DNA of 64,000 nucleotides from Streptomyces malachitofuscus (GTDB taxonomy: Bacteria; Actinomycetota; Actinomycetes; Streptomycetales; Streptomycetaceae). Shown here in pieces: positions 34,297-43,412 of this stretch. The translations under genes and the position numbers were made by a program. The notes beneath the pieces are model-generated. The model had not been told where the DNA came from. It ran no database searches and saw only the letters and a list, made by a program, of their open reading frames with translations. How positions within the stretch are numbered: the stretch's first letter is position 1; every line of letters starts with the position of its first letter. The stretch lies in contig NZ_BMUF01000013.1 in NCBI RefSeq assembly GCF_014650055.1, forward strand, positions 62,001 through 126,000, in the 5' to 3' direction.

Positions 34297-35534
34297 GCAC
34301 AGTCACCGACAAGACCCCGGCATCCGCGCCACCGGGCAAGAACGGGGCGGGCGGCGGTGACGGCCTGCTCCAGCTGATGCTGGACGGCATGCGCCGCAAC
34401 ATGCGGCAGTACGGCATGCTGATGGCGCTCGGTCTGATCGTGGCGCTGTTCGCGGTGTGGACCGACGGCGACCTGCTGCTGCCGCGCAACGTCTCCAACC
34501 TGGTGCTGCAGAACAGCTACATCCTGATCCTCGCGATCGGCATGATGCTGGTCATCATCTCCGGGCACATCGACCTGTCGGTCGGCTCACTGACGGCGTT
34601 CGTCGGCTCCATGGCCGCGGTGTTCATGGTCAGGAACGACCTGCCCTGGCCGGTCGCGGTGGTGCTGTGCCTGGCCGTGGGCGCCATCGCGGGCGCCGTG
34701 CAGGGGTGGTTCATCGCCTACGGCGGCATACCGTCGTTCATCGTGACCCTCGCGGGCATGCTGACCTTCCGCGGGCTCACCGAGATCTTCCTGGAGGGCC
34801 AGACCCTCGGCCCGTTCCCCAGGGGCCTGCAGAAGGTCGCCAACGGCTTCATGCCCGAGGTCGGGCCGGAGACCAACTATCACAACCTCACCCTGCTCCT
34901 CGGTCTCGCGCTGATCGCCCTCGTCGTCCTCCAGGAGGTGCGCGACCGCAGGCGGCAGAAGGAGTTCGACCTCGACGTCCTGCCCGCCAAGCTGTTCCTG
35001 CTGAAGCTCGTCGCGCTCGCCTCGGCCGTCCTCGTGGTGACGATGCTGCTGGCCAGCTACAAGGGCGCGCCGATCGTGCTGCTGATCCTCGGCGTGCTGC
35101 TGGTCGGGTTCGGCTACATGATGCGCAACGCCGTCATCGGCCGCCACATCTACGCCATCGGCGGCAACCTGCCCGCGGCCAAGCTGTCGGGTGTGCGGGA
35201 CAAGAAGGTCACCTTCCTGGTCTTCCTGAACATGGGCATGCTCGCGGCCCTGGCGGGTCTGGTGTTCGCCGCCCGCTTCAACGCGGCCTCTCCCAAGGCC
35301 GGCCTCAACTTCGAGCTGGAGGCGATCGCCGCCGCGTTCATCGGCGGCGCGTCGATGGCCGGCGGTGTCGGCACCGTGCTCGGCGCCATCATCGGCGGTC
35401 TGGTCCTGGGCGTGCTGAACAACGGCATGAACCTCGTCGGCGTCGGCACCGACTGGCAGCAGGTCATCAAGGGCCTGGTGCTGCTGGCGGCGGTCGGCTT
35501 CGACGTGTGGAACAAGCGCAAGGTCGGTTCGTAA
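34293..35534 (+). CDS. Sugar ABC transporter permease
   Basis: The 413-residue CUT2-family permease has about ten membrane helices and the conserved IISGHIDLSVGSLTAFVGS motif near the start, then GGIPSFIVTLAGMLTFRG and FIGGASMAGGVGTVLGAIIGG. It forms the channel of the ChvE-type importer with the preceding ATPase, its ATG overlapping that gene by 4 bp. The N-terminal 40 residues are a hydrophilic extension. A perfect hairpin terminator follows 8 bp after the stop. Confidence 0.94.
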   Translation: MSTVTDKTPASAPPGKNGAGGGDGLLQLMLDGMRRNMRQYGMLMALGLIVALFAVWTDGDLLLPRNVSNLVLQNSYILILAIGMMLVIISGHIDLSVGSLTAFVGSMAAVFMVRNDLPWPVAVVLCLAVGAIAGAVQGWFIAYGGIPSFIVTLAGMLTFRGLTEIFLEGQTLGPFPRGLQKVANGFMPEVGPETNYHNLTLLLGLALIALVVLQEVRDRRRQKEFDLDVLPAKLFLLKLVALASAVLVVTMLLASYKGAPIVLLILGVLLVGFGYMMRNAVIGRHIYAIGGNLPAAKLSGVRDKKVTFLVFLNMGMLAALAGLVFAARFNAASPKAGLNFELEAIAAAFIGGASMAGGVGTVLGAIIGGLVLGVLNNGMNLVGVGTDWQQVIKGLVLLAAVGFDVWNKRKVGS

Positions 35535-35542
35535 GTCAGCTC

Positions 35543-35566
35543 GGGCCCCGCCGGAAGGCGGGGCCC
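35543..35566 (+). terminator. Perfect 10-bp stem with GGAA loop
   Basis: GGGCCCCGCC (35543-35552) and GGCGGGGCCC (35557-35566) pair perfectly around GGAA directly after the permease stop. C/T-rich bases follow. It should end or attenuate transcription before the secreted epimerase gene. Confidence 0.8.
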
Positions 35567-35587
35567 CTTCCCTTCCGGGAGCCGCAC

Positions 35588-36742
35588 ATGGAACTGAGCA
35601 GACGCACGGTCATGGCAGGAGCGGCAGCGGCCGGCATGGCCGCCGGCACCGCCCTCGGCGGGACGGCGCACGCCTCGCCGGGCAGGGGGAAGCCGGTGAG
35701 GAGGCTCTTCGGCCGCCTCGCGGACGGCACCAAGGTGCACAGCTGGTCGCTGGAGAACGGCGGGACCCGGATGGAGGTCCTCTCCTACGGCGGCATCGTC
35801 CGCTCCCTGGAGATCCCCGACCGCCGCGGCCGGCGCGCCAACGTCTCCCTGGGCTTCGCCACCCTGGAGGAGTACGTCGCCTCCAGCCCGTACTTCGGCG
35901 CCCTGATCGGCCGCTACGGCAACCGCATCGCCCAGGGCCGGTTCACCCTCGACGGCAGCCCGTACCAGCTCTCCGTCAACGACGGCGAGAACAGCCTGCA
36001 CGGCGGTGCCCAGGGCTTCGACAAACGGGTCTGGGACGTCGAGCCCTTCACCCGGGGCTCGGACGTCGGGCTGTACCTGTACTACACCGCCGTCGACGGC
36101 GAGATGGGCTACCCGGGCACCCTGCGGGTGAAGGTCACCTACACCCTCACCCGCGACGGCGACTGGCGCATCGACTACGAGGCGACCACCGACAAGGCCA
36201 CCGTCGTCAACCTCACCAGCCATGTCTACTGGAACCTGGCCGGCGAGGGCAGCGGCTCGGTGTACGACCACGAGCTGTCCATCGCCGCCTCCCGCTACAC
36301 GCCGGTCGACTCGGGGCTGATCCCCACGGGCGAACTGGCGCGGGTCGCGGGCACGCCGTTCGACTTCCGGCGGGCCAAGCCGATCGGCCGGGACATCCGC
36401 ACCGCGCACCAGCAGGTGCTGTACGGACAGGGTTTCGACCACAACTGGGTGCTCGACAAGGGCATCACCCGCCGCCCGGAGCATGCTGCTGTCCTGCGTG
36501 ACCCGTCCTCCGGCCGCACCCTGCGCATCGCCACCAACGAGCCGGGACTGCAGTTCTACTCCGGCAACTTCCTCGACGGCACCCTCGTCGGCTCCGGCGG
36601 CCGGGTCCACCGGCAGGGCGACGGGCTGTGCCTGGAGACGCAGCACTTCCCGGACGCGCCGAACCAGCCGTCGTTCCCGTCGACCGTGCTGCGGCCGGGA
36701 GAGACCTACCGGACGACGACGGTGCACTCGTTCGGCTCCTGA
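35588..36742 (+). CDS. Tat-secreted aldose 1-epimerase
   Basis: The 384-residue protein is a galactose mutarotase with a twin-arginine signal (MELSRRTVMAGAAAAG) and a cleavage region near THAHAS or GTAHAS. The epimerase domain shows SYGGIVRSLEIPD, GRYGNRIAQGRF, NSLHGGAQGFDKR, VNLTSHVYWNLAG and the catalytic Glu in LETQHFPDAPN. It would equilibrate sugar anomers outside the cell for the adjoining importer. The region after the permease terminator suggests partial read-through or its own weak promoter. The cytoplasmic paralogue is at 21002. Confidence 0.92.
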   Translation: MELSRRTVMAGAAAAGMAAGTALGGTAHASPGRGKPVRRLFGRLADGTKVHSWSLENGGTRMEVLSYGGIVRSLEIPDRRGRRANVSLGFATLEEYVASSPYFGALIGRYGNRIAQGRFTLDGSPYQLSVNDGENSLHGGAQGFDKRVWDVEPFTRGSDVGLYLYYTAVDGEMGYPGTLRVKVTYTLTRDGDWRIDYEATTDKATVVNLTSHVYWNLAGEGSGSVYDHELSIAASRYTPVDSGLIPTGELARVAGTPFDFRRAKPIGRDIRTAHQQVLYGQGFDHNWVLDKGITRRPEHAAVLRDPSSGRTLRIATNEPGLQFYSGNFLDGTLVGSGGRVHRQGDGLCLETQHFPDAPNQPSFPSTVLRPGETYRTTTVHSFGS

Positions 36743-36899
36743 GTCCCGGCCGGTTCCGGCGGTCACATTTTCCTCACATGAGCTGAACGGCCCCGTGCCC
36801 GGCTCCGTACTCCTGGGTGGCCCGTGCTCCCCCGCGCGGGCCACCCAGGCATGACGGGTCCGTTACGTCCCCGGCGGACCCGCCGTACACGGAGGTTCC

Positions 36900-38636
36900 A
36901 TGGCCGACAACGTCACCTCGCTGTTCCGCAGCACCGCGGCGCACAGCCCGTCGATGGCGGCGCTGACGCGGGAGAGCGACGGGGCCGGTCCGGTGGACTT
37001 CTGCATTCCCTGCAATCCGTACTTCCCCACCCCGGCCATGTTCGAGGAGATGGCCGGCCGGCTGCGCGACATCATCACGTACTACCCGAGCAGCGCCGAC
37101 ACCATCACGGCCGAGCTGTGCAGTCTGCTCCAACTGCCGCCGCAGTGCGTGGCGATGGGCAACGGCTCGACGGAGCTCATCACCTGGATCGACCATCTCC
37201 TGGTCCGTGAGTCACTCGCCGTCCCCGTCCCCACCTTCGGCCGCTGGACCGACCAGCCCATGGAGACCGGCAAGCGGGTCGACATGTTCCCGCTCCAGGA
37301 GTCCAGCGGCTTCGCCCTCGACCTGGCGCAGTACGCGGAGTTCATCCGTGCGCGCGGCACCCGGGTCGCCGTCATCTGCAACCCGAACAACCCCGACGGC
37401 GGGTTCCTGCACAAGCACGCGATCGTGCAGTTCATGGACGCCATGGCGGATCTGGACCTGGTCGTGATCGACGAGTCGTTCCTGGAGTTCGCCGACGCGG
37501 AGAACGAACCGAGCGTGGTGCAGGAGGCGATGCTGCGGCCCAACGTCATCGTGCTGCGCAGCCTCGGCAAGAACTTCGGCCTGCACGGCATCCGCTTCGG
37601 CTACCTGGTCGCCAACCCGGCGCTGGCGGGACGGGTTCGCTCCATGCTGCCCAAGTGGAACCTCAACTCCTTCGCCGAGCACGTGGTGTTCATGCTGAAG
37701 GAGCACGGCGCCGAGTACGCCCAGAGCCTCCACCAGGTCCGCCGCGACCGGATGGACATGTCCGGCCAGCTCTCCTCGCTGCCCGGGCTGACGGTCTACC
37801 CGTCCCAGGGCAACTTCCTCTTCGTCCGCCTTCCGGTGGGCGCCGAAGGGACCGTGGTGCGGGACCGGATGCTCACCGAGCACCGGATCCTGGTCCGTGA
37901 GTGCGGCAACAAGATCGGCTCGTCCAGCCGCTTCCTGCGTCTCGTGGTGCGCCCCCAGGTGGACGTGCGTCGCCTGGTGTCCGGCCTGGAACAGGTGCTC
38001 TACGGGACGTCCAGGAGGGGAGCCGCCGTGCCCGAGCAGGCTACCGGGACCAGCTACAGCTCGGGCACGGCGGCAGTGGACCGCCTGGTGAGCGAGACCA
38101 ACGGGTCGGGCATGCGGGGGCTCGCCGCTCAGACCGCCGGTGCCGGCGCCCCGGGGCTCGCCGCCGCTCCGTCCGCCGGCACCGGCATGCCGCTCCCCGC
38201 CGCCGCGTCCACCGTGATGGCGGACCCGGCCGGCGGGATGCCGGTGCCGGCCGCGGCACCGGCGGGGATGCAGGGCATACCCCAGCCCGTTCCCCAGCCG
38301 TACGCCCAGCCCGTCCCCCAGCCCGCGCCCCCTCCGGCCCCGCAGCCGGTCCCCCAGCCGGTGCCGGTCCCCGTTCCGGAGCCGGTCCCGCAGCCCGCCC
38401 CGATGCCGGCCGCCGCCCAGCCGCTCGCCCCCGCGGCACAGGCGCCGATGCCGGCGGCGTACCCGGCGCCGGTGCCGCCCCCCACCGGCCTCACCCCGCC
38501 CGGCGTCCCGGCCCGCGGCGGCCTGACGGCCGCTCAGGTCAGAGGCACCAACGGGCTCTCGACGGCCCCGGCGACGGGCTGGCCGGGCCCACAGGCCGCC
38601 TGGCCCGAGGCGGCGGGGATGGGCCAGGCGGGCTGA
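36900..38636 (+). CDS. HisC-like aminotransferase with long Pro/Ala-rich tail
   Basis: The 578-residue protein begins with a fold-type I aminotransferase domain (about 1-370) of the histidinol-phosphate/threonine-phosphate type: NPNNPDGG at 161-168, DESFLEF and the PLP lysine Lys224 in SLGKNFGLHGIRFGY. From about 375 to the end it is low-complexity, with many PQP and PVP repeats and Ala/Gly/Pro runs, and no known domain. The normal enzyme is about 360 residues, so the tail is an unusual addition. It could tether the enzyme to a partner or the envelope. The amino donor and keto-acid are unknown. Confidence 0.8.
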   Translation: MADNVTSLFRSTAAHSPSMAALTRESDGAGPVDFCIPCNPYFPTPAMFEEMAGRLRDIITYYPSSADTITAELCSLLQLPPQCVAMGNGSTELITWIDHLLVRESLAVPVPTFGRWTDQPMETGKRVDMFPLQESSGFALDLAQYAEFIRARGTRVAVICNPNNPDGGFLHKHAIVQFMDAMADLDLVVIDESFLEFADAENEPSVVQEAMLRPNVIVLRSLGKNFGLHGIRFGYLVANPALAGRVRSMLPKWNLNSFAEHVVFMLKEHGAEYAQSLHQVRRDRMDMSGQLSSLPGLTVYPSQGNFLFVRLPVGAEGTVVRDRMLTEHRILVRECGNKIGSSSRFLRLVVRPQVDVRRLVSGLEQVLYGTSRRGAAVPEQATGTSYSSGTAAVDRLVSETNGSGMRGLAAQTAGAGAPGLAAAPSAGTGMPLPAAASTVMADPAGGMPVPAAAPAGMQGIPQPVPQPYAQPVPQPAPPPAPQPVPQPVPVPVPEPVPQPAPMPAAAQPLAPAAQAPMPAAYPAPVPPPTGLTPPGVPARGGLTAAQVRGTNGLSTAPATGWPGPQAAWPEAAGMGQAG

Positions 38637-38720
38637 GCAACCGCTACCGGGTGGACGAGACCGGCCGCCCGGTGGCCGCGGGGCGGAGGGAGCACGCGCG
38701 GAACGCTCAGGAGAGGGGGA

Positions 38721-40130
38721 TCAGGGCATCGAGGAGAGGGGGACGGAGAAGAGGACGCGCTCACGGATCACGCTCGACTGCCAGCCCGCAATCGTGTCGT
38801 CGACCCACTTCCCCGACGCGTTCGCGGCCCATTCCGTCTGGCTCCACACGGTCTTGCCGTTCCACCAGAGGGACATGTCCTGCGAGTGGGCCGCCCAGCA
38901 GGCGTCGGCCTTGTCCGTTCCGGAGCAAGTCGTCCACCGGTGGCCCTCTGCGTCGCGGCGGTAGTAGATGCCCTGCTGCCCCGCACCACCGCGATGCTTG
39001 GGCATGTACCAGGACCTCTTCCCCGTGTCCGGGTCCTTGTACCAGAGCACCCCTTGCACGCCGGACATGTCGGCGGTGTACATCTCCCGCACATCGGCGT
39101 ACCCCGAGGCGTTCACCTTCAGGGGCATCCCGCCCTCGGACGGCGCGGCCAGCTCGAAGCTCCAGGTGCGGCCGATCGCCGAGGAAGCGGAGGACTGCCA
39201 CTCGTTCAGGACGACACTGTCCGGTGTGGCGCTCCGGTCGACTGCCATGGAGGCCGCACAGGAGATTCCCGTGGCCGTCCCGCAGTTGGTGCTCAGCCCG
39301 TAGGAACCGATGGCCGGCATGACGTACTGGTACCCGTGCGCCGCATAGCCACCGCTCACTCTGCCGATGGCGTTGTCGTTGACCGTTGCCTGCAGAATGT
39401 GCTTCATGGAGAAGACGTAGAGGGCGTTGTCGTGGGCGTCCCCGCCCTTGGCGGTGATCATCAGCTTGTCACCGAACCACGCCATGCCACCTATGTTGGC
39501 GCCGAGATTGTCGAAGTTCGCGCCCCCTTCGGTGGGCACCACGAGAAGAACCCAGCGGTACTTCATCGCTGTCGGGTCATTCGCGTCGATGAACGCCACA
39601 CGCGTCAGATTGCGGCTGTTGGGAAACTTCGTCGGGCCGGTCTCGTTGTCGTACTTGTCGAAGAATCCGGCATCGTTGGACTTCCAGCCGGAGAGAATTA
39701 CCTTGTTGGTTCCCCACAGCCCGTCGTTGTCGGCGTCACCCGACGAGGTCAGCCCCTGGGGGAGCCAGCGCTGAGTGGTCGCGTCCCCGGTGTCCCAGCA
39801 ATAGCCGGATGAGTAACTGGGCTTGACGGGAAGCGCCTTGACCTCGCGCGCGGCGCACTGCCCCGAACCGACCGGCTTCAGGGCATGGTTGGCACTGGCC
39901 AGCACCTCAGCGACTCCGACGTTGGGAAGCCGGGAGTCCAGCTCGGCGATCGTGGCGGCCGAGACGCGCCGCTCCTGCAGTCGATGCTTGGCCTTCGTGG
40001 CGGAGTCGGTCACCTCTCTGACGTTGTTGTACACATCTGCGCCCTGCGCCGCACCGCCGCCCGTCGCCACGAGGAGCACCCCGGCGGCGGCGGACATGAA
40101 TCGAGTGAATCTGCCTGCTAAAAGTCTCAC
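38721..40130 (-). CDS. Secreted protein of unknown function with TTA codon
   Basis: I do not recognise this 469-residue protein. From the GTG at 40130 (GAGGGA upstream) it begins VRLLAGRFTRFMSAAAGVLL, a signal peptide, and the mature part is rich in Trp, Gly, Asn and Ser with scattered Cys pairs (SGYCWDTGD, STNCGTATGISCAAS, TTCSGTDKADACW). Repeated stretches such as GGMAWFGDKLMITAKGGDAHDNALYVF suggest a beta-propeller or lectin-like fold. Codon 4 is TTA (40119-40121), so expression would depend on bldA. The gene is visibly less GC-rich than its neighbours, which may reflect transfer. A later start at Met12 would remove the TTA. Confidence 0.65.
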   Translation of the reverse strand: MRLLAGRFTRFMSAAAGVLLVATGGGAAQGADVYNNVREVTDSATKAKHRLQERRVSAATIAELDSRLPNVGVAEVLASANHALKPVGSGQCAAREVKALPVKPSYSSGYCWDTGDATTQRWLPQGLTSSGDADNDGLWGTNKVILSGWKSNDAGFFDKYDNETGPTKFPNSRNLTRVAFIDANDPTAMKYRWVLLVVPTEGGANFDNLGANIGGMAWFGDKLMITAKGGDAHDNALYVFSMKHILQATVNDNAIGRVSGGYAAHGYQYVMPAIGSYGLSTNCGTATGISCAASMAVDRSATPDSVVLNEWQSSASSAIGRTWSFELAAPSEGGMPLKVNASGYADVREMYTADMSGVQGVLWYKDPDTGKRSWYMPKHRGGAGQQGIYYRRDAEGHRWTTCSGTDKADACWAAHSQDMSLWWNGKTVWSQTEWAANASGKWVDDTIAGWQSSVIRERVLFSVPLSSMP

Positions 40131-40216
40131 GAATCCCTCATTGTTCGACAACTCGCGGACCGTCAGCAGAACACCGTGTGAAGTACCTGTCAACGCGGTA
40201 CATCGGTGCCCCGACG

Positions 40217-40639
40217 TCAGCGGATGTCGTGGTCCGGGTGGGTCCGGTCGTATGCGGTGCGGGCCTCGGCGATGGCGGCGCGGTGGGACAGTGACCAGTC
40301 GGCGAGGGCCTTGACCAGGTGGGTGAGGCCGGCGCCGGTGTCGGTCAGGCGGTAGTCGACGCGGGCCGGGACGGTGGGGTACACGGTGCGCAGCACGAGG
40401 CCGTCGCGCTCCAGCCTGCGCACCGTGAGGGTGAGCATGCGCTGGGAGATGCCGTCGATCGCGCGCTGCAGCTCACGGAACCGCCGCGGCCCGACCGCGA
40501 GTTCGACGATCACCAGCACGGACCACTTGTCCCCGATGCGGTCCAGGACGTCGCGGATGCCGCAGTCGGGGTGGCCGGCGCTTCCGCAGGGTTCCAGTTC
40601 GGCGGGGGAGGCGGTTACTTCCGTGTGCGTGGGTGACAT
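40217..40639 (-). CDS. HxlR-family regulator
   Basis: The 140-residue winged-helix protein matches HxlR: CGIRDVLDRIGDKWSVLVIVELAVGPRRFRELQRAIDGISQRMLTLTVRRLERDGLVLR and then RVDYRLTDTGAGL. The Cys in PDCGIRD corresponds to the redox or aldehyde-sensing Cys in several members. It is divergent from an NmrA/quinone-reductase-like gene with 87 bp between starts, a standard regulator-target pair. The start is ATG 40639. Confidence 0.88.
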   Translation of the reverse strand: MSPTHTEVTASPAELEPCGSAGHPDCGIRDVLDRIGDKWSVLVIVELAVGPRRFRELQRAIDGISQRMLTLTVRRLERDGLVLRTVYPTVPARVDYRLTDTGAGLTHLVKALADWSLSHRAAIAEARTAYDRTHPDHDIR

Positions 40640-40726
40640 CGAACTGCCTTCTTGTGGCCGGTGGTTGTGCGGTCGAGGATCAAGCGTAGTTACGGGGAAG
40701 AACCACGACGGAGGACTGAGACCGAC

Positions 40727-41554
40727 ATGATTCTGGTGACCGGAGCGAACGGGCATCTCGGCTCGGCCACTCTCGCGGCGCTCCGCGCTCGCGGCCTCGC
40801 CGCGACGGGCGGCAGCCGCACCCCGGACGGGGGAATGCGGCGCCTGGACTTCGACGACCCGCGAAGCCTGGATCTCGCCGGTGTCTCCACGCTGGTGCTG
40901 GTTTCGGCTGGGTACGCCGAGGACGACCGGGTCGTCGGGCGGCACGCGGCGATCGTGGAGGCGGCGGTCCGCGACGGCGTCGGTCATGTCGTCTACACGA
41001 GTCTCACCGGTGCGGGCGACCACCTCGCCTTCGCGCTCGCCCACCGCGCGACCGAACGCCTCGTGCGGGCGAGCGGGCTGCGGTGGACGATCCTGCGCAA
41101 CGGCCTCTACGCCGAACTGTTCGGGGGCCTTCTGATGTGGGCCCGCGCGGGCGACGCCCTGGAGTCCGCCTTCGGCGACGGCTCCCTGGCCGCGGTCGCA
41201 CGAGCGGATCTCGCCGAGGCCGCGGCGGTCGTCGCGGCGGATCCCGCACCGTACGACGGGCGCGTGCTCGACCTCGTCGGCACGCCGATCACGGCGGGGC
41301 AGGTGGCCGAGCGGGTGGGTGTCCCGCACCGCACCATCGGTCTGGGCGAGTACCGGGACAGGCTCCTGGGCGAGGTACCGGGCCTGCTGCCGTTCCAGCC
41401 GCCGATGCTCGCCTCGATCGCCACCGGCATCCGGCACGGCTTCCTGGAGGGCTCCGGCCCGGATCTCGCGGACCTCCTGGCCCGTCCGGTCCGTGACCCG
41501 CTGCGGCCGGCCGTCGCGGCCGCCTCCGCCGCGAGACCCGCTCCCGGCGCCTGA
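40727..41554 (+). CDS. NmrA-like NAD(P)H-binding oxidoreductase
   Basis: The 275-residue protein has an atypical short-chain dehydrogenase fold with the NAD(P)-binding start ILVTGANGHLGSATL and no clear YxxxK pair. HVVYTSLTGAGDH and LRWTILRNGLYAELF are typical of the NmrA/QorB group, which includes NADPH:quinone reductases and redox sensors. The ATG at 40727 is right at the usual N-terminus. Divergent HxlR regulation suggests induction by quinones or aldehydes. Confidence 0.82.
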   Translation: MILVTGANGHLGSATLAALRARGLAATGGSRTPDGGMRRLDFDDPRSLDLAGVSTLVLVSAGYAEDDRVVGRHAAIVEAAVRDGVGHVVYTSLTGAGDHLAFALAHRATERLVRASGLRWTILRNGLYAELFGGLLMWARAGDALESAFGDGSLAAVARADLAEAAAVVAADPAPYDGRVLDLVGTPITAGQVAERVGVPHRTIGLGEYRDRLLGEVPGLLPFQPPMLASIATGIRHGFLEGSGPDLADLLARPVRDPLRPAVAAASAARPAPGA

Positions 41555-41572
41555 CGGGGCGGCAGCGGCGGG

Positions 41573-42307
41573 TCAGTCCTCGCCGGCCAACAGGCGCAGC
41601 TGCTTCCGGTAGGACAGCGTCATCCCGAGGGCGAAGGCCGCGGGAAGGCCGACACCCATGACGAGGAAGGGCCACCACGAGGTGTCCAGGGCGTCGGGGA
41701 GGTCCGTGAAGAGGGGCAGCAGCATGAGCGCGATCAGCGGGAGGAAGGACAGCATCGCCCAGGCGAAACCGGCCATGGCGGCCAGCCGCCGGGCTTCGCC
41801 GCGTTCGATGCGGCGGGCGATGTCCGCCGACTGCGTCCAGTCCTCGCCTCGCAGTTCCTCCCAGGCGGCGCGCAGCACGGCGACCTCGCGCTCCAGGTTC
41901 ACGGTCGCGTCGTCCAGGTACATCAGCTGCAGCCGCTTGCCGTCGGCGCGGTAGGCGTACGAGACGAAGTTCGGCTGTGCCGCGTTCTCCTGGAGCACCG
42001 CGCCGGGGTTGATCTCGACCCGGATGTCCTGGATCTCCGGCCAGGACAGCCGCCGGGTTCCGAGGAAGCCGCGGATGCGGATGCCCTTGAGGTCCGCGGT
42101 GGTACGGGCGCGGGTGGAGGCGGTGACGAGCCAGGCGAAGAGCGCGAGCAGGGGGAGGAGGACCGACCACTTCACCGCCGCGGAGAAGTCGTCGGTGAGC
42201 AGGAGGGCGAGCACCCCGGGGACACAGGCGAGGGACACGGCGACCACGATGCCGGTGGTCCTCCCCCGGCCGATCCGGTACTCCCGCGGCAATGAACCGG
42301 CACTCAT
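41573..42307 (-). CDS. PH-like-domain membrane protein
   Basis: The 244-residue protein has two N-terminal membrane helices (about 18-65), a soluble segment resembling a bacterial PH-like domain (about 70-130: LKGIRIRGFLGTRRLSWPEIQDIRVEINPGA), a short amphipathic linker and two C-terminal helices (about 180-230). Many actinobacterial proteins of this layout are known only by domain. It has no obvious partner in the operon; the next gene downstream converges from the other side. A role in membrane-associated signalling is speculation. Confidence 0.7.
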   Translation of the reverse strand: MSAGSLPREYRIGRGRTTGIVVAVSLACVPGVLALLLTDDFSAAVKWSVLLPLLALFAWLVTASTRARTTADLKGIRIRGFLGTRRLSWPEIQDIRVEINPGAVLQENAAQPNFVSYAYRADGKRLQLMYLDDATVNLEREVAVLRAAWEELRGEDWTQSADIARRIERGEARRLAAMAGFAWAMLSFLPLIALMLLPLFTDLPDALDTSWWPFLVMGVGLPAAFALGMTLSYRKQLRLLAGED

Positions 42308-42468
42308 GCGGTCACCCCCGATGCCTGCGGCGCGGACCGCCGCGCGCGGCTCTGTGCGATGGATTGTGAGGCTCCGACTACGCGCTGTGCCAGGGTTGTT
42401 GAGGCTCGGAGTGGAAGCGGGCGGGCCCGCGCTCCCCGTGTCGGGCCCGCCCGCTCCTCAGGGACGGG

Positions 42469-43116
42469 TCAGTCGTCCGGGCACTCCTTCCAGGCGAGGT
42501 GGTACACCGTGCTGATGTCTCCGTCCGTGGAGTCCATCGTCATGAAGCTGACCTCGTCGGACGAGCTCCCGGCGCTCACCCGCAGCTCGGTGTTGATGTT
42601 GAAGTTGCGCTGGACCCCGCAGGGTGCGTAGACCAGCTGGGCCCAGTCGGTCTCGTCCGTGGCCTGCCAGTTGTCGTCGTACGGACCCGCGAACGGGTGT
42701 GAGCGGTACTCCGTGTTCGGGGAGCCCTGGAAGTAGTACGACGCTCTCTGCGTACCCCTCGCGCCCGGCTGGAGCGAGGCGAAGCCCCGGTAGTCCGCGC
42801 TGGCGATGGCGTAGGTGAAGCCGTGGGGCACATGGACGAGCAGGCTGAGCTGGCAGTTCTTGCGGAACGCCGTGGGGTCGGAGTTGCCGCCGGCCTGGGC
42901 GAGATAGTCGCTGTAGGTCACGGTGAACGCGGTGTTGTCGGCCGAGACGGCGACGGCCGCCGTGCCCTGGGGGCATCCGGATCCGTTCACTGTGGCGACC
43001 TTGATGACGATCTTGTCCGGCGGCGGGTCGTCGAAGCCGGTCGACGGGTTGTGCGCGGGTAACGCGGCGGTGAGGAGCGCTGCGACCGCGGCGCCCATGA
43101 GCAGGCCACCAGCCAT
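42469..43116 (-). CDS. Secreted DUF4360 protein
   Basis: The 215-residue protein has a short signal peptide (MAGGLLMGAAVAALLTAALPAHNP) and a DUF4360-like domain: VNGSGCPQGTAAVAVSADNTAFTVTYSDYLAQAG followed by FRKNCQLSLLVHVPHGFTYAIASADYRGFASL. Six or so cysteines could form disulfides. Members are found in fungi and actinomycetes and their function is unknown. The ATG at 43116 follows GGACGGAG. The 296-bp gap upstream, before the GH35-like gene, contains no further gene I can support. Confidence 0.82.
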   Translation of the reverse strand: MAGGLLMGAAVAALLTAALPAHNPSTGFDDPPPDKIVIKVATVNGSGCPQGTAAVAVSADNTAFTVTYSDYLAQAGGNSDPTAFRKNCQLSLLVHVPHGFTYAIASADYRGFASLQPGARGTQRASYYFQGSPNTEYRSHPFAGPYDDNWQATDETDWAQLVYAPCGVQRNFNINTELRVSAGSSSDEVSFMTMDSTDGDISTVYHLAWKECPDD

Positions 43117-43412
43117 GGTTCTCCGTCCTTCCGTGGGGGGTGATGGTTGAAGCATCATGTACATGCCAATAACGCAGGCACATGAGCTCCCGGCTTCGTG
43201 AAGGAGGCATGGAGGTGCGGTGAAGGCCGGGAGCGCTCGCATCGTATGGAGCGCCGCAACCGCCGGACAGAGCGAACTCCAGCCATTCACTTCCGCCATG
43301 ACCCGACGGGACACAAGGGACGTACCGGGACCGTCCTGTGAACGACGGGGTTCCCTTTCGTAGACAATGACCCACCAGCACGGCGTGTGGCACCACAACA
43401 GGAGGCGCTCCC

